Shown: piece after piece, positions 16,383 to 25,209 of the stretch
Numbering within the stretch: the first letter of the stretch is position 1
How the letters are laid out: every line of letters begins with the position of its first letter
Assembly: GCA_047638695.1 (NCBI GenBank)
Contig: JBLINY010000002.1
Span: 42,143-106,142 of the forward strand
Length of the DNA: 64,000 bases
DNA from: JAHECQ01 sp047638695
GTDB lineage: Bacteria; Actinomycetota; Acidimicrobiia; Acidimicrobiales; SZUA-35
Direction: 5' to 3'
The notes under the pieces: generated by a model
What the model saw: the letters and a program-made list of their open reading frames with translations, nothing else
What the model was told of the DNA's origin: nothing
The model's database searches: none
Position numbers and translations under genes: made by a program

Positions 16383-17399
16383 TGCGAGCAAGGCATCGAG
16401 AAGCAAATCGACGTCGTCGACGATCACCGACTCGACCCCGTCCGGTCCATCAAGCACGAACGTGATGCCGTCAGTGGCCTTCTTGTCCTTTCGAAACAGC
16501 TCGACCAAAGCATGGTGATCAGAGTTTGCGGGCACCGTGGTAGCCAAGCCGAACTGCTCTACCAACCGTCGATGCTCGTCGACGGACGCGGCCTCGATTC
16601 GACCCAGCCGTCGAGCGACTTCAGCCGCATATACCAACCCGATCGCGACGCCCTCGCCGTGCCTGATGTCGTACGCTCCGGCCGTTTCGAGTGCGTGCCC
16701 AAGGGTGTGGCCATAGTTCAGAATGGCGCGCCGGCCCCCTTCACGCTCGTCGCTGGCGACAACGTCGGCCTTGATCCGGACACACGTGGCGACTTGTTCT
16801 GCGAGGTCGAGTTCGTCGAGTCTGCGGCCGGCGAGGTGATCGCCGCCAATGAACTGGTACTTGGCCAACTCGCCGAGGCCGCTGGAAAACTCTCTTGCCG
16901 GCAATGTTGCCAACGTATCGGTGTCACAAATGACGGCCGCTGGCTGCCAAAAGGCCCCGACAAGGTTCTTGCCCTCGGGAAGATTGACGCCACATTTTCC
17001 ACCGATGGCGGCATCGATCTGGCCGAGCAGCGTGGTGGCAACGTGGATCACGTTGATCCCCCGGTGATAGCTGGCAGCGAGGAAGCCGCCGAGGTCAGTG
17101 ACGACTCCGCCGCCCACGGCGACAACCAGATCTCGGCGTGTCATGCCCGACTGGGCCATTTGCCGAGCCAGATCTTCGACGACGCTGAGCCGCTTGGCCG
17201 CCTCGCCGTCGGGCACGGTGAATACCTCAAACGGCAGGCCGGGATCGACGGTCACACCCACACCAGTCTGCGTAACAACCGCAACTCGTTGTGTACCCGG
17301 AGGAATAAGGGACGCGAGATCAGCGATTACCCCAGGGCCAACATGAACCGGATAGCTCCGCCCATCAGGAAGCGGAACGGTCTCGACCAAAGTCCTCAC
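16374..17399 (-). CDS. aroB: 3-dehydroquinate synthase
   Basis: Second step of the shikimate pathway, converting DAHP to 3-dehydroquinate with NAD and zinc. The NAD site GGGVVTDLGGFLAASYHRG, QIDAAIGGKCGVN, and the zinc ligands in ILNYGHTLGHALE and RHGEGVAIGL are present. It has 341 residues from a GTG start. aroE lies further upstream on the same strand; the other shikimate genes are not in the window. Confidence 0.96.
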   Translation of the reverse strand: MRTLVETVPLPDGRSYPVHVGPGVIADLASLIPPGTQRVAVVTQTGVGVTVDPGLPFEVFTVPDGEAAKRLSVVEDLARQMAQSGMTRRDLVVAVGGGVVTDLGGFLAASYHRGINVIHVATTLLGQIDAAIGGKCGVNLPEGKNLVGAFWQPAAVICDTDTLATLPAREFSSGLGELAKYQFIGGDHLAGRRLDELDLAEQVATCVRIKADVVASDEREGGRRAILNYGHTLGHALETAGAYDIRHGEGVAIGLVYAAEVARRLGRIEAASVDEHRRLVEQFGLATTVPANSDHHALVELFRKDKKATDGITFVLDGPDGVESVIVDDVDLLLDALLAVS

Positions 17400-17416
17400 A
17401 GGACCCGAGGCTACTG

Positions 17417-18178
17417 TCAGCCGACGACCGCAGCGCTCACAGGAGCAGCGGCCACAATCACGATCGTCGCCGCGGCCAAGAACGGGCCCATGGGAATCTC
17501 GGCCCGTCGATCGCCTCGAATCGCGTTGAGAATCACTCCGGACACGCCGGCGACCAGAAAGCTAAGCAGGATGGCGTAGAAGACAAGCCGGACGGCGATC
17601 ATCTGTTCGGTCGACATCCAACCAAGAAAGAGGCCGAGACTCGGAGCCAACTTGACGTCACCGAGACCCATTCCAGGCGGGTAAGCCAAAAATGCTGCCC
17701 CAAGAATTCCACCAAACAGCAGGGCGCCGATGAGCGCTGGCCAGATGCGATCTTGAGCCCCGTCGGATCCGCTCAGCACCAGCACCAGCACCAGTCCGGC
17801 CAGGAGAGTCGGGTAGGTCAGGATGTTCAACAGCAGATGAGTCTCAATATCAATTACCGACATAGTGACGAGAGCGGCGAAAAACAGCAGATAGGGCACC
17901 AGATCGATACTCATGCCAAAGCGAACACCGGCGGCTGCGAACGCTGCTGCGGTTGCGAGGTCAGTGAGGGGATACCGCCACCACGAGTGCGAGGTATCGG
18001 TGGGGCAGCGACGAAACCACGAGAAGACCGGAAGCAACGACGCATTACCGAGGCTGCAGCGACAGACCTGGCATCGATGCTCGGCTGCCAGTTTCTCGCG
18101 GTCGACGGCTCGGTCGACAATCACCCCCAGAAGAGGGCCAACAACCAGCCCGCAAAGAAAGAGAAAAAGCGCCAGCAT
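17417..18178 (-). CDS. A24 prepilin peptidase
   Basis: Polytopic membrane aspartyl protease of 253 residues that cleaves type IV prepilin-like leader peptides. Both catalytic aspartates are visible: VIDIETHLL after the third helix and GMGLGDVKLAP. The N-terminal cytoplasmic loop keeps a CQVC pair, but the second zinc pair of PilD is reduced to a single cysteine, and no separate methylase domain is evident. It is sandwiched between aroB and a DUF4388 protein (3 nt gap). No pilin or assembly ATPase lies in the window, so its substrates are elsewhere. Confidence 0.88.
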   Translation of the reverse strand: MLALFLFLCGLVVGPLLGVIVDRAVDREKLAAEHRCQVCRCSLGNASLLPVFSWFRRCPTDTSHSWWRYPLTDLATAAAFAAAGVRFGMSIDLVPYLLFFAALVTMSVIDIETHLLLNILTYPTLLAGLVLVLVLSGSDGAQDRIWPALIGALLFGGILGAAFLAYPPGMGLGDVKLAPSLGLFLGWMSTEQMIAVRLVFYAILLSFLVAGVSGVILNAIRGDRRAEIPMGPFLAAATIVIVAAAPVSAAVVG

Positions 18179-18181
18179 GTA

Positions 18182-19768
18182 TCAGCGTTCGCTCTTGAGG
18201 TAACGCATCAGCAAGCTTCCGCCTTGCTCTTCGGTGGATGGGGCCTCGTCGCCCTCGGTATCGGCCACGGGCTCGGCGCCCGGCATGACCGGGGCATCGT
18301 TAAGCGACTCACGGAACGAGTCGATCTCCGCGGGTGACGGCGGTGCCGGCATATCGCTGCCCATGGACTCAGCGGCGAAGGACTCGACACCACTGACGTC
18401 CTCGATGCTGTCAGAAACGAACATCGGTTCCGACATGGGATCCAGGTCGGGAGCGCTGAAGTCGGGAGCAGCAGGAGCTTCGCTGAATACTGGGGGTGCC
18501 GGCATCGGCGGGCGCTCGGAACGGGGAACGGGCGGTGCAGCGGGCAGCTCATCGGTCATGCCGATCTGGGCGGCGGTCTCAACGGCACCGATAGAGAAGG
18601 GATCGTTTGTGTCAACCGAATCGGTGGTCGAGACCGAATCAGCGAAGCTCATCGGCTCAGGCTGAAAGGCGGCGAACGACGAAACGGCCTCCTCGATGAG
18701 ATCATCAGGATCAGGGGCGGCGATTGGAGTCATTGCCCGACCGAAAGAGACATCGGCGGCTGGAATTGTTTCCTGCGCCATCGCTGCCGGGGCAGCGAAC
18801 ATCGAGTCGTCGACGGGCTCGGCCTCAAGCGCCAAGAACGCCTCGACGTTGGGTTGTGGCCGGGGAGTCGGGACGGCTGGCGGCTCGTCGGACACGTTGC
18901 TCCGGGTTGCGGCCTCGAACTTCGGCTCGGGCTGAGCGACCTCTGTGACCGGCTGTTCAATGGCAACCGGTCCGGTTTCAACAACCATCGCGGCGCCGGT
19001 CTGGGCTTCGTCGATCGCCAGCTGATTGCCGGCGATCTCGGCAACCGCTCGGTCGGCGACTGCCGGCGAGTGAGCAACAACTGGAGGGTCGGCAACCACT
19101 GGCTGGGCGACAACCATCTCGTCACGGACCATCGCATCACTGGCAGTTTCATCGACCCCGGACCGGGCAGCAACAGCCTCGTCAGCAACGGCCTCGTCAG
19201 CAACAACCGGGTCACTCTGCGAACGGGCATCCTCGTTTATGTCGAGCAGTTCTTGTTCGATCAGCTTCTTCAGCATGCGGCTGACGTCAACCTCGCCCAG
19301 CTCGAGATCCACCGAGACCTCGCGTACGGCGGCTCGTGAGCCGACCGTCACGAGCAATCTCCACTGCTCACGAGTGATCGTGACTTCATCGGCTGAAAGC
19401 TCGGGCCGTGGGGTCAGAATGTGGTCCATCGACGGCACAACAGCGGCGATCTCGTTCCACTCTTGTAGGCGCTCACCGGCTGTCGCCACCACCAAGTCGA
19501 CGATCTGCGAGCTGCTCGGATCGTCCGAGTTCTCATCGGCCGTAAAAGAGAAGTTGCCGCTATTGAACCGCATCAGCTCAAAGACTGAGTCCTCCACCGA
19601 GCAACCGGCAGCGGCGCCGAACGAACCATCGACGAGTTGACCGTCGTGGAGCCAGAGCGATCCAGTTCCCCGGTCGCCACTCACCCGCAGGCGACCTGTC
19701 TTTGAGGTCCCGGCCAGCAGGCCGAGAACCTCGTCGAGGGTAAAATTATCGAGCGAGCCTTGCAGCAT
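18182..19768 (-). CDS. DUF4388-domain protein with long acidic disordered region
   Basis: 528 residues. The first 100 or so (MLQGSLDNFTLDEVLGLLAG, TGRLRVSGDRGTGSLWLHDG) form a DUF4388 domain, found in PatA-like and gliding or pilus-associated regulatory proteins. A winged-helix-like segment (REQWRLLVTVGSRAAVREVS) follows at about 135-180. The remainder, from about residue 185, is a low-complexity Ala/Pro/Glu/Asp region without recognised domains, ending in LLMRYLKSER. The gene lies directly before the prepilin peptidase, so a link to a pilus or motility apparatus is a reasonable guess, not a demonstration. Confidence 0.75.
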   Translation of the reverse strand: MLQGSLDNFTLDEVLGLLAGTSKTGRLRVSGDRGTGSLWLHDGQLVDGSFGAAAGCSVEDSVFELMRFNSGNFSFTADENSDDPSSSQIVDLVVATAGERLQEWNEIAAVVPSMDHILTPRPELSADEVTITREQWRLLVTVGSRAAVREVSVDLELGEVDVSRMLKKLIEQELLDINEDARSQSDPVVADEAVADEAVAARSGVDETASDAMVRDEMVVAQPVVADPPVVAHSPAVADRAVAEIAGNQLAIDEAQTGAAMVVETGPVAIEQPVTEVAQPEPKFEAATRSNVSDEPPAVPTPRPQPNVEAFLALEAEPVDDSMFAAPAAMAQETIPAADVSFGRAMTPIAAPDPDDLIEEAVSSFAAFQPEPMSFADSVSTTDSVDTNDPFSIGAVETAAQIGMTDELPAAPPVPRSERPPMPAPPVFSEAPAAPDFSAPDLDPMSEPMFVSDSIEDVSGVESFAAESMGSDMPAPPSPAEIDSFRESLNDAPVMPGAEPVADTEGDEAPSTEEQGGSLLMRYLKSER

Positions 19769-19913
19769 TGGGAGCCACCCTTAACGGTGATGAGACAGTG
19801 GAGGACCTCGATTGAGGCAGTCCTGAATAGTTCGGCCGCTCAACGCTGCCTTTAAGGCATTTGAGAGAATCTTCTAGTTCACTTGCCCTAGTAGCCCTTC
19901 TCCTTCGTTTGCC
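19769..19913 (-). other. 145-bp spacer between aroE and the DUF4388 gene
   Basis: The largest gene-free gap in the window. It holds an 8-bp direct repeat TAGGGCAA 26 nt apart (the first copy includes the aroE stop codon) and the small palindrome TGCCTTAAAGGCA (19847-19859). A promoter for the DUF4388-pilD-aroB group probably lies here, but no convincing TANNNT box adjoins the ATG. I see no RNA gene or known riboswitch. Confidence 0.5.
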
Positions 19914-20831
19914 CTAAGCCGGCGTGCGTAGGGCGGCCGTCATCACGTCAATTGGCGCCGACTCACCCGTCCAGAGTTCAAATTGAAGCGCGGCCTGATG
20001 GACCAACATGCCAAGGCCGCCAAGCGTTTTCACCCCACGAGTGGCTGCCGCATCAAGCAACGGTGTGAGCTCGGGTTGATAGACGATGTCTACCACCAGC
20101 TGTTGGGCGCCCAGAACTTCAGGGTCGAGGGGCAGTGCGTCGGGCGCCGGCCCGCCGTCCATACCAACGGCCGTGGCGTTGACGATGACATCGACCTCGG
20201 CAAGGTCATCAGGCGTACCGACGGCGGCAACATCACTTGCCTCCGCGGCATCTTCGGCCCGTGATTGGGTTCGGTTGATCACCAACACTCGTTCCGCCCC
20301 CGCCGCTCCGACGGCGTGAATAATGGCCCTCGCTGCGCCCCCAGCACCGAGCACGGCGACCCGCGCTCCCGATAGATCAATGCCAGCGCCGTGCGCTACC
20401 GAGGCGACGAAGCCTGCTCCATCGGTGTTGTGGCCGACCAGCATGTCCCCGTCGCGGGCGACGCAGTTGCACGCCCGCAGCCGCGTTACTGCCTCGGTCT
20501 GACGATCAACATTTTGGGCTACGACTTCCTTGTGAGGCATGGTCACTGACAGCCCGTCGATCCCAAGGGAACGCATGGCGTCGAGAGCAATCGCTCCCGA
20601 GCCTGCGGCGACTGGCAGCGCGACGTACACCCAATCGAGTCCAACAGATGCGAACGCCGCGTTATGAATGGCAGGCGACCGTGAGTGGCGTACAGGATCG
20701 CCGATGACAGCTGCCAGCCTCGTCCGGCCGCTGATCCATGCTCGCTCGGTGGTCAGCGGCTCGGTGGTCAGCGGCTCGGTGGTCAGCGGCTCGGTGGTCA
20801 GCGGCTCGGTGGTCAGCGGCTCGGTGGTCAG
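19914..20831 (-). CDS. aroE: Shikimate dehydrogenase with repetitive N-terminal extension, probable CTG start
   Basis: Reduces 3-dehydroshikimate to shikimate. The shikimate site HSRSPAIHNAAF, the catalytic lysine in VTMPHKE, HNTDGAGF, the NADP loop GAGGAARAI and NRTQSR are all present. The first ATG, GTG or TTG (20630) lies after the SRSPAIHN motif, so the gene must begin upstream, where the only plausible site is CTG 20831. This CTG overlaps the mltG stop (CTGA) and has AAGGGG 5 nt before it. Translation from there gives 305 residues, beginning with five tandem Leu-Thr-Thr-Glu-Pro repeats that are not part of the fold. Function is certain; start and extension are inferred. Confidence 0.9.
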   Translation of the reverse strand: MTTEPLTTEPLTTEPLTTEPLTTEPLTTERAWISGRTRLAAVIGDPVRHSRSPAIHNAAFASVGLDWVYVALPVAAGSGAIALDAMRSLGIDGLSVTMPHKEVVAQNVDRQTEAVTRLRACNCVARDGDMLVGHNTDGAGFVASVAHGAGIDLSGARVAVLGAGGAARAIIHAVGAAGAERVLVINRTQSRAEDAAEASDVAAVGTPDDLAEVDVIVNATAVGMDGGPAPDALPLDPEVLGAQQLVVDIVYQPELTPLLDAAATRGVKTLGGLGMLVHQAALQFELWTGESAPIDVMTAALRTPA

Positions 20832-20832
20832 C
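20746..20832 (-). repeat. 15-bp tandem repeat, 5.8 copies, at the mltG/aroE junction
   Basis: Plus-strand unit TCGGTGGTCAGCGGC occurs five times without change (20746-20820), plus a 12-base partial copy that contains the mltG stop codon. On the minus strand every unit carries CTGA, the stop-start overlap. The period is a multiple of three, so each CTG is in frame with AroE and the array encodes a Leu-Thr-Thr-Glu-Pro repeat at its N-terminus. Perfect identity of copies suggests recent expansion and possible length variation. Confidence 0.92.
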
Positions 20833-22180
20833 AGAGCCCCTTCTCGACACAGATCGCCTTGGCTTCAGCGAATTCTTCGTCGGTCGTGGCAAAAGTGTGC
20901 AGGCCACTCGCGTCGGTGAGCACGTAGTACATGAATTCGGTCTCGGCCGGGTTGATCGCTGCCTCGAGCGAGGCTCGACCTGGCGCACCAATGGGTGTCG
21001 GCGGCAAACCGATGACGTTGCGACACCCGAAGGGATTGTCGGGAGCTTGCAGGATCTCGTTGGTGAGCTGGACCCGACGATCGCCGGCACCGTAGATGCA
21101 CGTTGCGTCGATTCCGAGGGCCCATTGCTCGCGCAAGCGGTTGTAGATGACCGAAGCGACAAGTGGGCGCTCTTCGTCAAACTTTGCTTCCGCTTCGACC
21201 AGGCTGGCCACGACGAGAACTTCGTAGGCCGACCGGTTGAGCTGCGTTTCCGCCGCACCAAAACCGAGGTCGCCCGTAACGGCGGTGAACTGGTCGCTCA
21301 TGCGCAGCAGCACGTCCAGCGCGGTGTCGTCGACATTTACCTCGTAGGTGTCTGGAAAGAACAACCCCTCCCAACTCTGAGAGTCGGGTGGGCGGTAGCG
21401 GGGAACGATCTGTCCCGAACCGAGCACAGCCCGAAGCTCGGACTCGGTGACATTGTCGAGCTGGCTGGCGATCTCAGGAAGCATCTCTTCGATCCAGAGG
21501 CCCTCACGGATAGTGAATCGCTGGTACTCCTGAGGGGTCGGTCCGAGATTGAGAACGGCGATGGCCTCCTCGGCCGAAGAGTTCTGTTGGAGGAAGTACT
21601 CGCCCGCCCCGAAGTTGCCCTCGCCCTTCCACTGCGCGAAGTAACGGAAGAACGTGCTGTTCGGAATGATGTTCTCAGACTCAAGCTGGCGGGCGATGTC
21701 GGCCGTGGTTGCACCAACGGGCACGACGAGATCAACAACTTCACCCGGTTCGCCTTCAGGATCGAGCTGCGCCGCGAACCAGCCGCTGGCAACCCCATAC
21801 AACCACCATCCGGCCAACAAAATGAGAGCGATGGCTACCAGGCCACGAAGGAACCGGAGGCCGGCGGGCCGCACCGTGACAAAGCTGTCGTCGTCATCCC
21901 AACCGATCTCGGTCTCGACCGGCACAGCGACGCGCTTGGACTGTCGTTTCGAAGCGGTGAGCGCCCCTGCGCTGGCCAGCACGCCTCGACTCTCGGGAGC
22001 CTCGGTGGCGTCGGCCGAACCGACCTCGTCGTATACGTCCGCGTCATCACCGACGTCGCTGACCTCGACCCGCTCAATATCTTCGTTGTCCGAAACCGTC
22101 ACCGACATCATCGTAGGCGCCGATGCGGGGGCCCCGGTGTCAATCCTCGCGGTCGTCGCCCAGCCCCGGCGAGTGATCAT
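20828..22180 (-). CDS. mltG: Endolytic transglycosylase MltG
   Basis: Membrane-anchored peptidoglycan glycan terminase of the YceG family. An acidic cytoplasmic N-terminus of about 130 residues is followed by one transmembrane helix (LVAIALILLAGWWLYGVA), a LysM-like segment and the catalytic domain. The catalytic glutamate lies in VVASLVEAEAK; EGLFFPDTYEV and GLPPTPIGAPGRASLEAA are diagnostic. Length is 450 residues, with a longer cytoplasmic part than in Gram-negatives, as is usual in actinobacteria. It overlaps ruvX by 4 nt, the conserved alaS-ruvX-mltG-aroE order. Confidence 0.94.
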   Translation of the reverse strand: MITRRGWATTARIDTGAPASAPTMMSVTVSDNEDIERVEVSDVGDDADVYDEVGSADATEAPESRGVLASAGALTASKRQSKRVAVPVETEIGWDDDDSFVTVRPAGLRFLRGLVAIALILLAGWWLYGVASGWFAAQLDPEGEPGEVVDLVVPVGATTADIARQLESENIIPNSTFFRYFAQWKGEGNFGAGEYFLQQNSSAEEAIAVLNLGPTPQEYQRFTIREGLWIEEMLPEIASQLDNVTESELRAVLGSGQIVPRYRPPDSQSWEGLFFPDTYEVNVDDTALDVLLRMSDQFTAVTGDLGFGAAETQLNRSAYEVLVVASLVEAEAKFDEERPLVASVIYNRLREQWALGIDATCIYGAGDRRVQLTNEILQAPDNPFGCRNVIGLPPTPIGAPGRASLEAAINPAETEFMYYVLTDASGLHTFATTDEEFAEAKAICVEKGLC

Positions 22181-22611
22181 CCCCCGACCTGACCATCGAG
22201 CCAGGCCTGGAGGAGGACAGCGGCGGCCGTCGAATCGATCATCTGACGACGCTGGCGACCGCGGACGCCACCGTCGCGCAGCGCCCGGTCTGCACTGACC
22301 GTCGTGAAGCGTTCATCCTGAGTCATGATCTCAACACCGAGCCCGGCGCGCCGTAGGCGTTTCTGGAGGCCTCTGATCTCCGACAGAATGGCCGCTGCGG
22401 CAGGACCAAGTGATCCATCGAGGGAGTAAGGAACACCGGCGACAATTCGCGTTGCACCGGTTTCGTGAAGCAGCTCGAGGATCTGGCCGTGTTCGATCTG
22501 CCGGTCTCCGACTCTCTTGATGGTGTCGAGCGGGGTGGCGAGAACGCCGCGATCGTCGCAGACAGCGATCCCCACTCGCTTCTCACCAAAGTCGATACCC
22601 AGAGACCTCAC
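22177..22611 (-). CDS. ruvX: Putative Holliday junction resolvase / pre-16S rRNA nuclease
   Basis: YqgF-family RNase H-fold nuclease of 144 residues, implicated in 16S rRNA 5' maturation. Motifs LGIDFGEKRVGIAVCDD, VAGVPYSLDGSLGP, DERFTTVSADRAL and the C-terminal IDSTAAAVLLQAWLD are in the expected order with all acidic residues. It has a GTG start 11 nt after alaS and a 4-nt overlap with mltG. Confidence 0.94.
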   Translation of the reverse strand: MRSLGIDFGEKRVGIAVCDDRGVLATPLDTIKRVGDRQIEHGQILELLHETGATRIVAGVPYSLDGSLGPAAAAILSEIRGLQKRLRRAGLGVEIMTQDERFTTVSADRALRDGGVRGRQRRQMIDSTAAAVLLQAWLDGQVGG

Positions 22612-22622
22612 AGCAGCGAGAC

Positions 22623-25196
22623 CTAGATGCCGGCCGCGGTTCGGGCCAGCGAAAGCGCCTCGTCGAGGCCGGCTGGATCCTTGCCCCCGGCCATGGCTAC
22701 GTCGGCGCCCTTTCCTCCGCCCCCCTTGATGGCCTTGGCTGCGTCGGCGATCAACACGCCGGCCTCAAGCCCGGAATCGGGGCGAACCGCAGCAATCAGG
22801 GCCGCCCCGCCGCCGGTCGGGGCGCCAGCAAGCACCACGGCTCGGACTCCCTCGACATCACGAATAGCTATGGCGAGATCTTTCAGCGCATCGCGGTCGA
22901 GGTCGTCGACCCGACTGACGACCACGCCGCCGACGGCTTCGCTCGCGAGTTCGCCGGCCTGGCCTATGGCGAGCTGGCGACGCATGCTGTTCAGTTCGTC
23001 TTTGAGATCTTTGATCTCGGCCAGACGCTTGTCGAGCGTGTCGGCCACCTCGGTGCGGGGAACATTGAGCGCAGATGCAGCGCGATCGACGACCTGCTGC
23101 TCGAACCGCAGCAGATCGATGGCTCCGGTCCCGGTGACGGCCTCGACTCGGCGGAGGTTCGAACCAATCGACCCCTCGCTGACAATCTTCAACAAGCCAA
23201 TGTCGCCCAGGGCCGACACGTGGGTCCCACCGCAGAATTCGAGCGACGGCCCAGCTCGGAGCACTCTGACGAGGTCTCCGTACTTGTCACCGAAGAAAGC
23301 AATAGCCCCCATCGCCTCGGCCTCGGCCTTCGTGACCTCGGGATGATCAGCGGCAGGATTCTGAAGAACCTCGGCGTTGACCAGATCCTCGATCTGATTG
23401 ATCTGTTCGTCAGTGACCGGCTCGAAGTGGGAGAAGTCGAACCGCAGCCGATCTGGGGCAACCATGGAACCCTGCTGCTTCACATGGCCACCCAGCACCT
23501 CGCGCAGCGCCCAGTGCAGCACGTGGGTCCCCGTGTGGTTGCGACGAATGGCATCGCGACGAACCCCGTCGACGGTTGCCGTTGCCGACTGACCCGGTTC
23601 GAATGAACCTTCGACGTCCTCGATGTAGTGCAGGTGGATGCCACCGGGGCCCATCCGAGTGTCGATCACCTTGGCCGAAGCCGAGGTGGTCATGATCATG
23701 CCCGTATCACCGATCTGGCCACCTGATTCGGCATAGAAGGGGGTCTCCATCAACACGATATACGGCTGTTCGACTTCGGCGAAGTGGAAATAGATCTGTG
23801 TTTCCAGCTGATCGTCGTCTCGAACGAACCCCGCTTTAGGATCGAGATCGGCAACCGCCGAAAGGAGGTCTTCGAGCGTGTCGACTGTGCCCATCGTCTT
23901 ACGGGCGTCCTTTGCCCGTTGACGCTGCTCGGCCATCGCCACGTCGAAGCCGGCCCGATCGATCGAGTAGCCCCGCTCGGCCGCCACCTCTTCGGTGACT
24001 TCATACGGAAACCCGTAGGTGTCGTGGAGCAGAAACGCGGTCGATCCTGGAAGTTCAGAGCCTTCCGCGATGCCGGTGAGGTGGTCATCGAGAATCTTGA
24101 CGCCGTTCGCCAACGTGCGCCGAAACTGCTGCTCTTCTCGCTCGACGACCGAGCGGACCAGATCGTGGGAATCAATCAACTCGGGATAGTCGGGGCCCAT
24201 GATCTCGACGACGGCATCGACCAACTTTGGGGCGACGATCTCGTTGACACCCAGTAGGTAAGCGAAGCGAATCGCGCGACGCATGATGCGACGGAGGACG
24301 TAACCGCGGTCCTCGTTCGAGGGGAACACACCATCGCTGATGAGGAACGTCATGGTGCGGGCATGCTCAGCCAATACTCGAAGAGCCAAATCGGTGGCGT
24401 CGTTCGTGCCGAGAGAGACGCCGGTGGCTGCCTCGGCTGCGGATGTCAGCCTGACCATCTCGTCTATCTCGAAGACCGAGTCCTTCTGTTGGAGCACCGA
24501 AAGGATCCGCTCAAGCCCGGCACCTGTGTCGATCGAGGGCTTCGGCAACGGCGAGGTATTCCCGGCCTCGTCGGTCTCGAACTGCATGAAGACAAGGTTC
24601 CAGATCTCGACATATCGCTCGTCGGCCGCTGGGTTGGCCGGCCCTCCCTCGGGACCGTAGGCCGGCCCTTTGTCCCAGAAGATCTCTGAACACGGCCCGT
24701 TGGGGCCCGTGTCGGCCATGCGCCACCAGTTGTCCTCGTCGAGCCTTTGGATGCGCTCGCGCGGCACACCGACGTCGTTGGCCCAGATCTCTTCAGCCTC
24801 ATCGTCGCTGAGATGAACCGTTATCCACAGCCGCTCGGGATCCAGCCCGAGCACATCGGTAAAGAACTCCCAGGCCATTGGAATGGCCGTGTCCTTGAAA
24901 TAGTCACCGAAACTGAAGTTGCCCATCATCTCGAAGAAGGTGAGGTGACGCTTTGTTCGGCCTACTTCATCGAGATCGTTGTGCTTGCCCCCCGCCCGCA
25001 CACACTTCTGCACGGTTACCGCCCGATTGTGGCTGGGTTTCTCCTCACCGACGAAGTACGGCTTGAACGGCACCATCCCCGAGTTCACAAACAGCAAGGT
25101 CTGGTCGTGGGGGATCAGACTCGCCGAGGCGATCTGCTGGTGATCGCGTTCGGTGAAGAACTCAGTGAAAACACGGCGCAGTTCGTTGGCCTTCAT
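22623..25196 (-). CDS. alaS: Alanyl-tRNA synthetase
   Basis: Charges tRNA-Ala and edits mischarged Ser or Gly. The start is ATG 25196 (MKANELRRVFTEFF), giving 857 residues; the upstream in-frame stretch does not match the family. The catalytic domain has SGMVPFKPYF and KCVRAGGKHNDLDEVG. The editing domain has HTGTHVLHWALR and the zinc site EFCGGTHVS. The C-terminal C-Ala domain has the glycine-rich GGGGKGADVAMAGG. It is the first gene of the alaS-ruvX-mltG-aroE series. Confidence 0.97.
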   Translation of the reverse strand: MKANELRRVFTEFFTERDHQQIASASLIPHDQTLLFVNSGMVPFKPYFVGEEKPSHNRAVTVQKCVRAGGKHNDLDEVGRTKRHLTFFEMMGNFSFGDYFKDTAIPMAWEFFTDVLGLDPERLWITVHLSDDEAEEIWANDVGVPRERIQRLDEDNWWRMADTGPNGPCSEIFWDKGPAYGPEGGPANPAADERYVEIWNLVFMQFETDEAGNTSPLPKPSIDTGAGLERILSVLQQKDSVFEIDEMVRLTSAAEAATGVSLGTNDATDLALRVLAEHARTMTFLISDGVFPSNEDRGYVLRRIMRRAIRFAYLLGVNEIVAPKLVDAVVEIMGPDYPELIDSHDLVRSVVEREEQQFRRTLANGVKILDDHLTGIAEGSELPGSTAFLLHDTYGFPYEVTEEVAAERGYSIDRAGFDVAMAEQRQRAKDARKTMGTVDTLEDLLSAVADLDPKAGFVRDDDQLETQIYFHFAEVEQPYIVLMETPFYAESGGQIGDTGMIMTTSASAKVIDTRMGPGGIHLHYIEDVEGSFEPGQSATATVDGVRRDAIRRNHTGTHVLHWALREVLGGHVKQQGSMVAPDRLRFDFSHFEPVTDEQINQIEDLVNAEVLQNPAADHPEVTKAEAEAMGAIAFFGDKYGDLVRVLRAGPSLEFCGGTHVSALGDIGLLKIVSEGSIGSNLRRVEAVTGTGAIDLLRFEQQVVDRAASALNVPRTEVADTLDKRLAEIKDLKDELNSMRRQLAIGQAGELASEAVGGVVVSRVDDLDRDALKDLAIAIRDVEGVRAVVLAGAPTGGGAALIAAVRPDSGLEAGVLIADAAKAIKGGGGKGADVAMAGGKDPAGLDEALSLARTAAGI

Positions 25197-25209
25197 ACCG
25201 CCATGAAGG

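Noticed and set aside
19883..19916. 8-bp direct repeat TAGGGCAA including the aroE stop, as another relay
   Set aside because: The two copies are 26 nt apart with different flanks, and there is no start codon in the overlap; no mini-ORF chain can be built.
20738..22192. Long plus-strand open frame (484 codons) opposite mltG and the repeat
   Set aside because: Antisense of mltG with Arg/Gly-rich composition; it begins in the 15-bp repeat (reading Ala-Arg-Trp-Ser-Ala) and lacks any recognisable domain.
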